The notes: generated by a model from the letters alone, not told the origin. 11,542 nucleotides of DNA from an uncultured Odoribacter sp. (GCA_900548135.1 URJC01000050.1:1-11542); one strand, 5' to 3'. Positions 1 through 6,913 are shown, counted from the first letter of the stretch. Numbers and translations are program-made.

Positions 1-249
1 ATTATCACTTCTGGCAGGTTGGTTATAGGAAATACGGCTAAAGTAGAAGGTAATATTGACTGTGTGAATGTGGATGTGCAGGGGATGGTGGTTGGAGATA
101 TTCAGGCATCAGGTGCTGTTGCTTTGAAATTGCCGGCAAAAGTAATGGGAAACATTTCTTCGGCAGTACTTTCTGTTGAGCCAGGGGTTGTATTTAATGG
201 AACTTGCCAGATGCAGAAAAAAGAGAACCGGGAAGCGGTAAAAGAATAG
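1..249 (+). CDS. Bactofilin, C-terminal part (5' end outside window)
   Basis: The reading frame is open from the first base (I-I-T-S-G-R-L-V-I-G...) to the TAG at 247-249, so only the last 82 residues are seen and the real start lies upstream. The text has the short repeating hydrophobic/glycine pattern of the bactofilin beta-helix: G-N-T-A-K-V-E-G-N-I, then V-Q-G-M-V-V-G-D-I, then P-A-K-V-M-G-N-I, then G-V-V-F-N-G-T-C. It ends in a short charged tail (QKKENREAVKE), as in this family. Bactofilins are small cytoskeletal proteins that polymerise without nucleotide and often act at the membrane in cell-shape or wall-related tasks. kdsB follows 74 nt downstream on the same strand and may be co-transcribed. 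The family call is from the repeat pattern; the specific role here is unknown. Confidence 0.82.
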   Translation: MITSGRLVIGNTAKVEGNIDCVNVDVQGMVVGDIQASGAVALKLPAKVMGNISSAVLSVEPGVVFNGTCQMQKKENREAVKE

Positions 250-323
250 ACAGGATTTTGCTTTAGTTGGAGTGATGATTCTAATACAAGTTGTATTTGA
301 CCGTATAGTTAAATCGTAAATAG

Positions 324-1073
324 ATGAAAGTTTTAATTCTGATTCCGGCTCGTTATGCTTCGACCCGTTTTCCTGGAAAACCTTTAGCTGAAATAGGGGG
401 GAGGCCGGTAATTCAGCATGTGTTTGAAAAGGCTTCTGCAGTAACCCAAGATGTTTATGTTGCAACAGATGATGCCCGTATTTTCAGTCGGGTTGAGGAA
501 TTTGGCGGTAAAGCAGTAATGACCTCTATTCATCACCGAAGTGGAACTGACCGTTGTTTTGAGGCTTATCAGCAAATAATGGCTGAACATGCTAAGGCCT
601 TTGATGTAGTGGTGAATATTCAGGGTGATGAACCTTTTATTTTGCCCGAGCAAGTAGAAGCATTGGTTGCTTGTTTTGAAGACCCTCAAATACAAATAGC
701 TACTTTGGCGAAATCATTTGATCACAATGCAGATATATTTGATTCCAATAAAGTTAAGGTAGTTTGTTCGGCCCGTCATACGGCTTTATATTTTTCCCGT
801 AGCGCTATCCCATTCTGCCGCGGAGGGGAACGGGAGAATTGGTTGACTACCACACCTTATTATAAACACATCGGAATGTATGCTTACCGGCCCGAAGTAT
901 TGCAGGAAATTACGGCTTTACCCCAGGGAGTCCTGGAAAAAGCGGAATCTCTGGAACAATTGAGGTGGTTGGAAAATGGTTATACTATAGCGGTACGGTT
1001 TACAGACCATGAATCTGTTGGAATAGATACTCCTGAAGACTTGGAAAGGGCAAATCAGATTTATCATTTATAA
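324..1073 (+). CDS. kdsB: 3-deoxy-manno-octulosonate cytidylyltransferase (CMP-Kdo synthetase)
   Basis: This cytoplasmic enzyme makes CMP-Kdo from CTP and Kdo, the activated sugar used to build the inner core of lipopolysaccharide. The 249-residue product is the normal family length. Visible hallmarks are the N-terminal nucleotide-binding stretch IPARYASTRFPGKPL (residues 7-21), VATDD (46-50), SGTDR (73-77), the metal/substrate region NIQGDEPF (98-105), KHIGMYAYR (181-189), LEQLRWLENG (210-219) and GIDTPEDL (233-240). The ATG at 324 starts directly before the conserved first strand, so the start is secure. No Shine-Dalgarno is seen, as is usual in Bacteroidota. A weak promoter-like box, TGTATTTG at 292-299, differs by one base from TAnnTTTG, so the gene may have its own promoter or read from the bactofilin gene. 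It ends facing frr, with a hairpin between them. Confidence 0.97.
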   Translation: MKVLILIPARYASTRFPGKPLAEIGGRPVIQHVFEKASAVTQDVYVATDDARIFSRVEEFGGKAVMTSIHHRSGTDRCFEAYQQIMAEHAKAFDVVVNIQGDEPFILPEQVEALVACFEDPQIQIATLAKSFDHNADIFDSNKVKVVCSARHTALYFSRSAIPFCRGGERENWLTTTPYYKHIGMYAYRPEVLQEITALPQGVLEKAESLEQLRWLENGYTIAVRFTDHESVGIDTPEDLERANQIYHL

Positions 1074-1097
1074 CTCAGCTATTCCTTTATATAAGGA

Positions 1098-1133
1098 AGG
1101 GGCTGTCTTACAAATGAACTTGAGACAGCCTCT
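1098..1133. terminator. Hairpin between convergent kdsB and frr, likely bidirectional terminator
   Basis: Bases 1098-1110 pair with 1121-1133 to give a 13-bp stem (core GGCTGTCT / AGACAGCC, two G-T wobbles) with a 10-nt loop. It lies 24 nt after the kdsB stop and 12 nt after the frr stop on the other strand, where a shared terminator is expected. There is no long T-run on either side, so termination efficiency is uncertain. A second small stem, TTCCTT (1082-1087) with AAGGAA (1093-1098), abuts it. Confidence 0.7.
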
Positions 1134-1145
1134 ATTCTGATTGAT

Positions 1146-1709
1146 TTAAATCGTCATGATATCCTTTTCTTTCTGAGCGAGGATTTCGTCAATCTTTTTA
1201 TTGTAGTTATCAGTTATTTTCTGTACTTCTGTTTCGGCGTCTTTTGCTACGTCTTCAGGTAATCCGTTTTTTACCATTTTTTTGAATTCGTCAATTGCAT
1301 CGCGCCGGGCATTCCGGATACTTACTTTGGCCGTTTCTCCCACTCCTTTGGATTGTTTTACCAGTTCTTTTCTTCTTTCTTCTGTCAATGGCGGAACATT
1401 GATTCTCACAATTTCGCCGTTGTTATCCGGATTGAAACCTAAATTGGCAACCATGATCGCTTTTTGAATAGGAGCTAACATATTTTTTTCCCAAGGTTGT
1501 ACAGCGATGGTCCGGGGATCAGGTGCTGTAATGTTGGCTACTTGTGACAATGGAGTGGGTGATCCATAATAGTCGACCAGAACGTCATTCAAAATTTTAG
1601 GATTTGCTTTTCCTGCTCTGATTTTAGCCAGTTCGTTTTCGAGATGAACAATTGCGTTTTGCATCAGCTCTTTCGCTTCGTCCATAAACATTTTTACTTC
1701 CTCGTTCAT
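1146..1709 (-). CDS. frr: Ribosome recycling factor
   Basis: RRF acts with EF-G in the cytoplasm to split the post-termination ribosome so that subunits can be reused. The 187-residue product matches the family length of about 185. Hallmarks are the helix ending KIRAGKANPKIL, then VDYYGSPTPLSQVANI, DPRTIAVQPWEK, the proline-rich turn VPPLTEERRKELVK, and the C-terminal helix with IRNARRDAIDEFKK. The frame is open further upstream to 1772, but those 21 extra residues (hydrophobic, then lysine-rich) have no counterpart in RRF, so I start at the ATG complementary to 1707-1709 (M-N-E-E-V-K). A clear Bacteroidetes -7 box lies about 100 nt upstream on this strand. pyrH, the frequent neighbour of frr, is not adjacent, so the gene appears to be transcribed alone. 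Confidence 0.97.
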   Translation of the reverse strand: MNEEVKMFMDEAKELMQNAIVHLENELAKIRAGKANPKILNDVLVDYYGSPTPLSQVANITAPDPRTIAVQPWEKNMLAPIQKAIMVANLGFNPDNNGEIVRINVPPLTEERRKELVKQSKGVGETAKVSIRNARRDAIDEFKKMVKNGLPEDVAKDAETEVQKITDNYNKKIDEILAQKEKDIMTI

Positions 1710-1812
1710 ATGCTTGTTTTTATTGATTATTTCAATAATGAATAAAATAATGTAAACCAAATGCAGAATCAAACCGGGTTAAATTCTACGGAGGCACAAC
1801 TTAATTCTTATG

Positions 1813-1820
1813 CAAAGATA
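1813..1820 (-). promoter_or_regulatory. Promoter -7 box for frr
   Basis: Read on the minus strand the site is TATCTTTG, a perfect match to the Bacteroidetes sigma-ABfr -7 consensus TAnnTTTG. The 26 bases upstream are T-rich and begin with TTTC, a poor match to the -33 TTTG element. Transcription would start near 1806, giving a leader of about 100 nt before the frr ATG. The call is from motif and position only. Confidence 0.6.
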
Positions 1821-1884
1821 GGAAAAAAAATGAAATGAAGTTGAAACTTGAGGAGACTGTGTGAAAATTGAAAAAGAGGATATA

Positions 1885-1922
1885 TCCCTGGTTGTCTGTT
1901 TTTAAGTGGAGGCAACCGGGGA
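1885..1922 (-). terminator. Probable terminator of the M56/TonB gene
   Basis: Bases 1885-1894 pair with 1913-1922 (core GGTTG / CAACC extended by CCC / GGG through one G-T wobble), giving a 10-bp stem with an 18-nt loop. It starts 6 nt past the stop codon of the minus-strand M56/TonB gene. In the minus-strand direction it is followed after a short gap by a T-rich tail (CTCTTTTTCAATTTTC). The large loop lowers confidence. Confidence 0.5.
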
Positions 1923-1928
1923 ATAAAA

Positions 1929-3162
1929 TCAATGCATGATGCTGAAGTTAATATCTAATTTTTCATCTGTATTTTCATTTTGAACAGTTACCGGTTTGCT
2001 CAACATAAAATAAATGGGAAGAGTATAAGCTACTCTTACGACTTGTCCTCTCTGTTTACCTGGTTTCCAGGCTGGCATAGTTTCCACTACTCTTAGTGCT
2101 TCTTTATCCAAAGAGGGGTCTATTCCTTTTTGGATTTTAATATCAGTGATAGAACCATCCTTTTCGATTATAAATTGGACATATACTTTTCCTTGGATAC
2201 CATTCTTTATTGCTATTGCCGGATATTTCACGTTTTTAGCTATCCATTGATAAATGTTTCCAGGAAACACTGGCATTTCTTCTACTACTTGAAAAACAGC
2301 AGAAGAATCCTTTTCGATTGCAGGTATTGCAGGGATAAGAAACGAACTTCCTGAAGGTGCTGCAATTTGAGGATTGGGAGTTTGCAGGTCTATTGGATTA
2401 CAGGTAAAACCATATAATATAGCGATTAGTATGGTTGTGATAGGTATAAATATGAATACCAGATATTTACGGGATTGTTTTTTGGTCATCATAATAGTTT
2501 TTTTTAAATTTGAAGAAGAAAAATAATTAGTAAAATAGAAAGTGCCTTTGAAAGTTTGCCGGATAAGCAGTTCGAGATAACTACCGGTATGAAATCTGCG
2601 AATTACCTGGCGATCGGCTATATATTCATGATTTTGTGAGATAATACTTTTAAATATCCATACTAAAGGATTAAACCAATTACTGATACAGATGATTTCT
2701 GCGATGAATAGATCCATACTGTGCAGTTGACAAATATGAATTTTTTCATGTTCAAACACTTTGTGCCTGTCTTCCCGGTTTAATTGGGCTGGGATAAACA
2801 GATTGTTGAAAAAAGAAAAAGCAGCTTGACCTTCTGGTAAAATGATAACATTTATGCCATGAAAATGTTTATGCGGATACACCTGTATTTGAGTTGTAAA
2901 ATTTGGAAAAGAGATAACGTAAAATAAACAAAGAAACTCCCAGCCAGTACATAAACAACAGGTAGTTGAAATTGGTTTCTTGGACAGGAATGTTTTCCGG
3001 AACGTAATTTCCAAATACATACACTTCATCTAATAAGTTGCTCATATAAATTTTCATGGGATGAATGTTTTCCGCCCCGGAAACGTATGCGCTTATTTCT
3101 ATGAAGATGAAAGGGGTAACAATAGCGATCAATAATGCGCTTATAAGGTATAAACGATTCAA
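1929..3162 (-). pseudogene. M56 (BlaR1/MecR1-like) metallopeptidase with TonB C-terminal domain, frameshifted
   Basis: Two minus-strand frames together encode one family member. The first (3162 down to 2869) reads LNRLYLISALLIAIVTPF, has a second membrane segment (NYLLFMYWLGVSLFILRYLF) and ends FSKFYNSNTGVSA-stop. The second, open from 3029, supplies the rest. It has LPEGQAAFSFFNNLFIP, the zinc motif HEKIH (2736-2750) followed by CQLHSMD, NHEYIADR as the probable third-ligand region, a membrane span near YLVFIFIPITTILIAILYG, and a TonB_C-type domain (from FPGNIYQWIAKNVKYP through WKPGKQRG to the C-terminal region). Dropping one T from the minus-strand TTTT run (2898-2901) joins the frames as S-K-F-T-T-Q-I-Q-V, giving about 410 residues. 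The 5' end is also short: in-frame codons above 3162 reach a stop at 3190-3192 and there is no ATG, so the first membrane span typical of the family is absent. Intact family members are membrane sensors, often paired with a BlaI/MecI repressor; none is encoded here. The alternatives are a true pseudogene or a sequencing indel. Confidence 0.8.
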
Positions 3163-3174
3163 TACAAATCGTAT

Positions 3175-3209
3175 AACTAATTTTTTAGTTTACAACTAAA
3201 TTCCTAGTT
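3175..3209. promoter_or_regulatory. Tandem inverted repeats, possible BlaI/MecI-type operator
   Basis: Two dyads share the same half-sites: AACTAA-N4-TTAGTT at 3175-3190 and AACTA-N6-TAGTT at 3194-3209. Both span 16 bp and their centres are 19 bp apart, close to two helical turns, as for a pair of repressor dimers. They sit just upstream of the truncated M56 gene, next to a near-match promoter box on the minus strand (TACGATTTG, one base too long for TAnnTTTG). M56 sensors are usually controlled with BlaI/MecI repressors that bind short dyads. Assignment to that family is inference, since the best-known BlaI sites use TACA/TGTA halves. Confidence 0.45.
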
Positions 3210-3324
3210 AATTCTTAAAAAATTTTGCCCTATGCTTTTGTTTGGTGATCTTATTTTGTATTTCAGGCCATTTGAGATCATGAATGTCTATGCATTGATC
3301 TTTCCGGATTTGTTTAAATTTCAT
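3208..3324 (-). CDS. Possible 38-residue basic small protein
   Basis: An ATG complementary to 3322-3324 opens a 38-codon frame (begins M-K-F-K-Q-I-R-K-D-Q, ends K-H-R-A-K-F-F-K-N) closed by TAA at 3208-3210. It is preceded on its strand by AAAAGAGG directly against the ATG. The product is rich in lysine and arginine with no hydrophobic span. I do not recognise it. It lies in the divergent gap between the M56 gene and the U32 gene, and its stop touches the second operator-like dyad. It could be a real small protein, the remnant of a gene lost from this gap, or chance. Its composition does not resemble the N-terminus of a BlaI-type repressor. Confidence 0.22.
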   Translation of the reverse strand: MKFKQIRKDQCIDIHDLKWPEIQNKITKQKHRAKFFKN

Positions 3325-3352
3325 CCTCTTTTAATTTTTCAATAATAAAATC

Positions 3353-3360
3353 TAACTTTG
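3353..3360 (+). promoter_or_regulatory. Promoter -7 box for the U32-family gene
   Basis: TAACTTTG is an exact TAnnTTTG match placed 27 nt before the chosen ATG at 3388. The upstream region is T/A-rich (TTTTAATTTTTC near 3330-3340) without a clean TTTG -33 element. It implies a leader of about 20 nt and argues against the TTG at 3373 as start. Confidence 0.6.
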
Positions 3361-3387
3361 TAAATTATAATTTTGTATTTGAATAAG

Positions 3388-4644
3388 ATGATAAGAAAAG
3401 ATTTTGAAGTAATGGCTCCGGTAGGTTCTTATGAATCATTATATGCCGCTTTGCAGGGAGGGGCTGATTCTATCTATTTTGGAATAGAGGGGTTGAATAT
3501 GAGGGCTCGTTCTTCAGCAAATTTTACTTTGGATGATCTGGAAAATATAGTGTCCATATGCTCTGAAAAGAAAGTAAAGACTTACCTGACTGTAAATACT
3601 GTGATTTATAATCATGAGCTTGGGAAGATGCGTGAGGTGATTGATTGTGCCGGGAGAGCAGGGATAACTGCAATCATTGCTTCCGATTTGGCTGCAATTC
3701 TTTATGCACATGCTATAGGTGTGGAAGTACATATTAGTACCCAGTGTAATATATCGAATTATGAAGCAGTCCGTTTCTTTGCACAATATGCTGATGTTGT
3801 TGTGTTAGCACGGGAAGTTGTGCTGGAACAAGTACTGGAAATTCATCGTCAGATTATTGAAAATGATTTACGGGGTCCTAAAGGGGAATTGATTAAGATT
3901 GAAATGTTTGCCCATGGAGCCTTGTGTATGGCTGTTTCCGGAAAATGTTATTTGAGTTTGCACGAAAAAAATGCTTCTGCCAACCGGGGAGCCTGTTATC
4001 AGATTTGCCGCCGTGCCTATACAGTGAAAGACAGGGACAATGAAGTGGAGTTGGATATAGAAAATGAATATATCATGTCTCCCAAGGATCTTTGTACTAT
4101 TGGTTTTGTAAATAAGATGATAGAGGCCGGAGTCCGGGTTTTCAAAATAGAAGGACGCGCTCGTTCTGCGGAATATGTCCGTACAGTTTGTACCTGTTAT
4201 AACGAAGCAATTGAGGCATATTTGCAACATTCCTATACGGCTGATAAGATAAAAATATGGAAAGAACGTTTGGCTACAGTTTTCAACCGGGGTTTCTGGG
4301 ATGGATATTATCTGGGACAACGTATGGGAGAATGGAGTGAAGTGTATGGCTCCAAAGCTTCGAAAAAGAAAATATTATTGGGAAAAGTGACCAATTATTT
4401 TTCTAATCTGCAGGTTGGGGAATTTAAACTGGAGTCATTTGATTTGAAAGTAGGAGATGAAATCCTGATACAGGGACCGACAACCGGAACGATTCAGATG
4501 GTGGTACCGGAGATTCGGGTGGAATTGGAACCTGTGAAACAGGTTGAAAAGGGTATTTTATTTTCTGTTCGGGTGCCTGAAAAAATCCGGCGTGGTGACA
4601 AGCTTTATAAATGGGTGGATACTACTCCCGAGCTTATGCAGTAA
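3388..4644 (+). CDS. Peptidase U32 family protein, TrhP/YegQ-like
   Basis: The product is 418 residues. It opens with the conserved MAPVGSYESLYAALQGGAD and GLNMRARSSANFT, then VEVHISTQCN and ADVVVLARE. The U32 signature follows: HGALCMAVSGKCYLS and ANRGACYQICRR, with cysteines at about 180, 187, 203 and 207. Next come SPKDLCT and FKIEGRARSAEYVRTV, and a C-terminal beta-rich part (KVGDEILIQGPTTG). Although named peptidases, U32 members such as TrhP and RlhA of E. coli act in hydroxylation of tRNA uridine-34 or of 23S rRNA, with prephenate-linked and Fe-S requirements; the four cysteines fit that. Length and domain order favour the tRNA-type (TrhP) over the longer RlhA. I start at ATG 3388 rather than the in-frame TTG at 3373, because 3388 gives the usual M-I-R-K-D-F-E-V-M beginning. 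It appears to be monocistronic and divergent from the damaged M56 gene. Confidence 0.92.
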   Translation: MIRKDFEVMAPVGSYESLYAALQGGADSIYFGIEGLNMRARSSANFTLDDLENIVSICSEKKVKTYLTVNTVIYNHELGKMREVIDCAGRAGITAIIASDLAAILYAHAIGVEVHISTQCNISNYEAVRFFAQYADVVVLAREVVLEQVLEIHRQIIENDLRGPKGELIKIEMFAHGALCMAVSGKCYLSLHEKNASANRGACYQICRRAYTVKDRDNEVELDIENEYIMSPKDLCTIGFVNKMIEAGVRVFKIEGRARSAEYVRTVCTCYNEAIEAYLQHSYTADKIKIWKERLATVFNRGFWDGYYLGQRMGEWSEVYGSKASKKKILLGKVTNYFSNLQVGEFKLESFDLKVGDEILIQGPTTGTIQMVVPEIRVELEPVKQVEKGILFSVRVPEKIRRGDKLYKWVDTTPELMQ

Positions 4645-4749
4645 TGTGTTGAAATTTAAGCAGGCCATGAAACGTAAGTTACTTTTTATCGTACTACTAA
4701 GATAAATAGAAATGTGGCATAGAGTTTGCTGGATGATAGTCCATATTTC

Positions 4750-4777
4750 TTGTAGTTATTAAAAAATAATACCTTTG
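4750..4777 (+). promoter_or_regulatory. Promoter for the PCMD lipoprotein/beta-barrel pair
   Basis: A -33-like TTG (4750-4752) and an exact -7 box TACCTTTG (4770-4777) are separated by 17 nt, in line with the Bacteroidetes promoter layout. Transcription would begin near 4784, about 22 nt before the ATG at 4806. The rest of the 161-nt gap after the U32 gene holds no convincing terminator. Confidence 0.65.
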
Positions 4778-4805
4778 CGGGCAATTTTGTTCTAAATGTA
4801 AAAAG

Positions 4806-6023
4806 ATGAAGAAATTATTGAAGTATTTGCCATTAGCATTTTTATTAACATCCTGTATTCAGGATGAACCGAAGAATGCGGAGGCGGATATTGTTTCATG
4901 TATCGTATTGGACGCTGATTTAAAGCCTGATACGGTAAATATCAGAGGAAATATCAAATATACCAATAATCGGGTGATCATTCAGGCTAGTCCTAAGATC
5001 AATTTGTCAGCTTTAGCTTTAGATCTGAAACTGACTCCCGGGGCTACGATTTCACCTGACCCGAAAGTAGTGGCCGATTATTCAGATGCCCGGGAGTTTG
5101 TCGTGACTTCCGAGGATGGGGTTTGGTATAAGTCTTATAAGGTGAGTATAGATACCTTTGAAATGCCAACAAATTATCAGTTTGAGAATTATGAATTGGA
5201 TAGCCGGGGAAAATATCATGTCTTTTTTGAGATGGTGAAAGGTAAAGATATGGTTTTTCATCAGTATATCTGGGCTTCCGGAAATTCAGGTTATAATATT
5301 GCCGGGCAGGCTAAAAGACCGGAAGAATTTCCGACGGTGTCAGTGGCTTGCCTGAATAGTGGCAGGGCAGCCAGGTTAGAGACCCGTACGACGGGAAATT
5401 GGGGAGCCGGAATGAGGATGCCTATTGCAGCCGGGAATTTGTTTATTGGTAGTTTTGATGGTGCGAATGCCGTGTCAGCTCCCTTGAAATCTACTTTGTT
5501 CGGTCTGCCGTTTGGAAAAAAACCATTGAAGTTTGTCGGGGATTATTGTTATAAACCGGGGACAAAATTTATTGCCGGAGTTGATGAAAATTTCAAACCC
5601 AGAGAGATTTCTTATTTGGATTCCTGTGATATCTATGCAGTTCTATATGAAGCGGATGAATTAGAAAGAAATTCCCTGAATGGAGATGATGTACTGACTA
5701 ATAAAGAAATAGTTGCACTGGCGCGGGTAAAACATATTGAGGCTATGGCACCTTCGGATGAGATATTGTTGCATCCTGAATATAAACATTTTGAAGTTAA
5801 TTTCGATTATGGGTCAACTGATCCTGCTTATTGGCCTTCTTTTATTAACCGGAGTTCGGTTAATGATAATCAAGGACGGTTGAAACCTTTTGATGCAGAG
5901 AAGTTGAACCAATATAAATATAATCTGGCTGTAGTATTTACTTCCAGCAAATACGGGGCTTATTTTTCGGGGGCATTAGGCAGTACGCTCTTTATTGATA
6001 ATGTAAAAGTGATTTGTGAATGA
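4806..6023 (+). CDS. PCMD-domain lipoprotein, probably surface exposed
   Basis: The 405-residue product starts with a lipoprotein signal (M-K-K-L-L-K, hydrophobic core, lipobox L-L-T-S-C with Cys17 as the lipidated residue). The residues just after Cys17 (I-Q-D-E) are partly acidic, which loosely resembles Bacteroidota surface-export signals. Residues about 28-118 look like the small Ig-like beta domain often found first in such proteins (ending W-Y-K-S-Y-K-V-S-I-D). Residues about 120-404 match the putative carbohydrate metabolism domain (PCMD): NYQFENYELD, YIWASGNSGYNIAG, a run of small residues before ARLETRTTGNWG, then LFIGSFDG, PLKSTLFGLPFGKKPLKF and a C-terminal STLFIDNVKV. PCMD structures are jelly-roll-like and a carbohydrate role is presumed, not shown. 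The TGA overlaps the next ATG by 4 nt, implying coupled translation with a beta-barrel partner. Confidence 0.85.
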   Translation: MKKLLKYLPLAFLLTSCIQDEPKNAEADIVSCIVLDADLKPDTVNIRGNIKYTNNRVIIQASPKINLSALALDLKLTPGATISPDPKVVADYSDAREFVVTSEDGVWYKSYKVSIDTFEMPTNYQFENYELDSRGKYHVFFEMVKGKDMVFHQYIWASGNSGYNIAGQAKRPEEFPTVSVACLNSGRAARLETRTTGNWGAGMRMPIAAGNLFIGSFDGANAVSAPLKSTLFGLPFGKKPLKFVGDYCYKPGTKFIAGVDENFKPREISYLDSCDIYAVLYEADELERNSLNGDDVLTNKEIVALARVKHIEAMAPSDEILLHPEYKHFEVNFDYGSTDPAYWPSFINRSSVNDNQGRLKPFDAEKLNQYKYNLAVVFTSSKYGAYFSGALGSTLFIDNVKVICE

Positions 6024-6802
6024 TAGAAAGAATGGGTTTAATGAAACATATATTTTTGTTGTTATTGTTGTTTTCTTCTTTGGCGTTATCAGCTCAGGAA
6101 GAATCACAAGGATTACTCTGGTCTGCCTTTCGTGGTTTAGAGTATCGGATAAAAGCGGGTTTTAATATTGGCGGTACATCTCCTATCCCTTTACCGGCAG
6201 AAATCCGGCAATTGGAATCTTATAAACCGGGTATGCAGATTGCTATCGAAGGAAATGTGATCAAATGGTTTGATAAAAAGTGGGGAGCTTTGATGGGTGT
6301 AAGGTTGGAAAATAAAGGGATGAGGACAGATGCCCGGGTGAAGAACTATCATTTGGTCATGGATTCAAAAGATAACGGTCATTTGGAAGGGGCATGGACC
6401 GGAGGGGTGAAGACGAAAGTAAAAAATGCCTATGTGACAGTTCCCATACAAGGAATATATAAAGTTTCTCCCCGTTGGGATTTAAAGTTGGGTCCTTATC
6501 TTTCTTTTCTTACGAGTAAGGATTTTTCAGGCTCTGCCTATGATGGTTATATCCGCGAAGGAGATCCTACCGGAGATAAGGTTGTGGTTAAAAATGAAGA
6601 AGCAACTTATGATTTTTCAAACGATTTGCGGAAATTCCAGTGGGGGGTAGATGCCGGAGCTGAATGGAAAGCGTATAAGCACCTGACCGTTTATTCCGAT
6701 CTTACCTGGGGGTTGAATTCTATCTTCAGGAAAGGATTTGAAAGTGTTAGTTTTGATATGTATTGTATTTATTTGAATTTCGGGTTCGGGTATATATTTT
6801 GA
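6020..6802 (+). CDS. Outer-membrane beta-barrel protein (PorT/OMP_b-brl type)
   Basis: The 260-residue product has a signal peptide with hydrophobic core IFLLLLLFSSLAL and a likely type I cleavage site at L-S-A before Q26. The mature part has alternating strands typical of small porin-like barrels (YRIKAGFNIGG, WGALMGVRLENKGM, AYVTVPIQGIYKVS, DLKLGPYLSFL, FQWGVDAGAEWKA, LTVYSDLTWGLNS). It ends in aromatic strands (CIYLNFGFGYIF) with a terminal Phe, the usual signal for the BAM machinery. The start at 6020 gives an ATGA overlap with the PCMD gene. The ATG at 6041 (M-K-H-I-F) would give a cleaner signal peptide and is a real alternative. The pairing suggests that lipoprotein and barrel work together in the outer membrane. 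Substrate and function are unknown. Confidence 0.85.
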   Translation: MIERMGLMKHIFLLLLLFSSLALSAQEESQGLLWSAFRGLEYRIKAGFNIGGTSPIPLPAEIRQLESYKPGMQIAIEGNVIKWFDKKWGALMGVRLENKGMRTDARVKNYHLVMDSKDNGHLEGAWTGGVKTKVKNAYVTVPIQGIYKVSPRWDLKLGPYLSFLTSKDFSGSAYDGYIREGDPTGDKVVVKNEEATYDFSNDLRKFQWGVDAGAEWKAYKHLTVYSDLTWGLNSIFRKGFESVSFDMYCIYLNFGFGYIF

Positions 6803-6824
6803 AATCGCGTACTAATATGATATG

Positions 6825-6854
6825 CAGGGAGGTTATGGCCTCCCTGTTTTGTTT
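6825..6854 (+). terminator. Rho-independent terminator after the PCMD/beta-barrel pair
   Basis: A perfect 8-bp stem CAGGGAGG (6825-6832) / CCTCCCTG (6839-6846) with loop TTATGG is followed by TTTTGTTT. It begins 23 nt after the beta-barrel stop codon. This is the strongest terminator in the window and separates the pair from the gmd operon. Confidence 0.9.
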
Positions 6855-6905
6855 CAGGGAATTTTAGATTCGGTATGGAAAATTCTGTTTTCAGGTGGAA
6901 TATTA

Positions 6906-6913
6906 TATCTTTG
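6906..6913 (+). promoter_or_regulatory. Promoter -7 box for the gmd operon
   Basis: TATCTTTG is an exact TAnnTTTG match, 87 nt before the gmd ATG and downstream of the terminator. The -33 region is a weak T-rich stretch (TGTTTTC near 6886-6892). It predicts an untranslated leader of about 80 nt, in which I find no strong hairpin. No flanking inverted repeats of the kind that make Bacteroides capsule promoters invertible are visible. Confidence 0.6.

Noticed and set aside
1710..1772. N-terminal extension of frr (21 residues)
   Set aside because: It is hydrophobic then lysine-rich, absent from RRF proteins, and would exceed the family length. ATG at 1709 fits.
3256..3268. 13-nt direct repeat TTGTATTTCAGGC, also at 6926-6938
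   Set aside because: A match of this length between two places in an 11.5-kb AT-rich window is expected by chance, and the contexts differ.
4667..4705. 12-codon frame (M-K-R-K-L-L-F-I-V-L-L-R-stop) that looks like the start of a signal peptide
   Set aside because: It is too short to judge and has no following coding sequence in any frame. It could be a relic of a lost exported protein, but chance is as likely.
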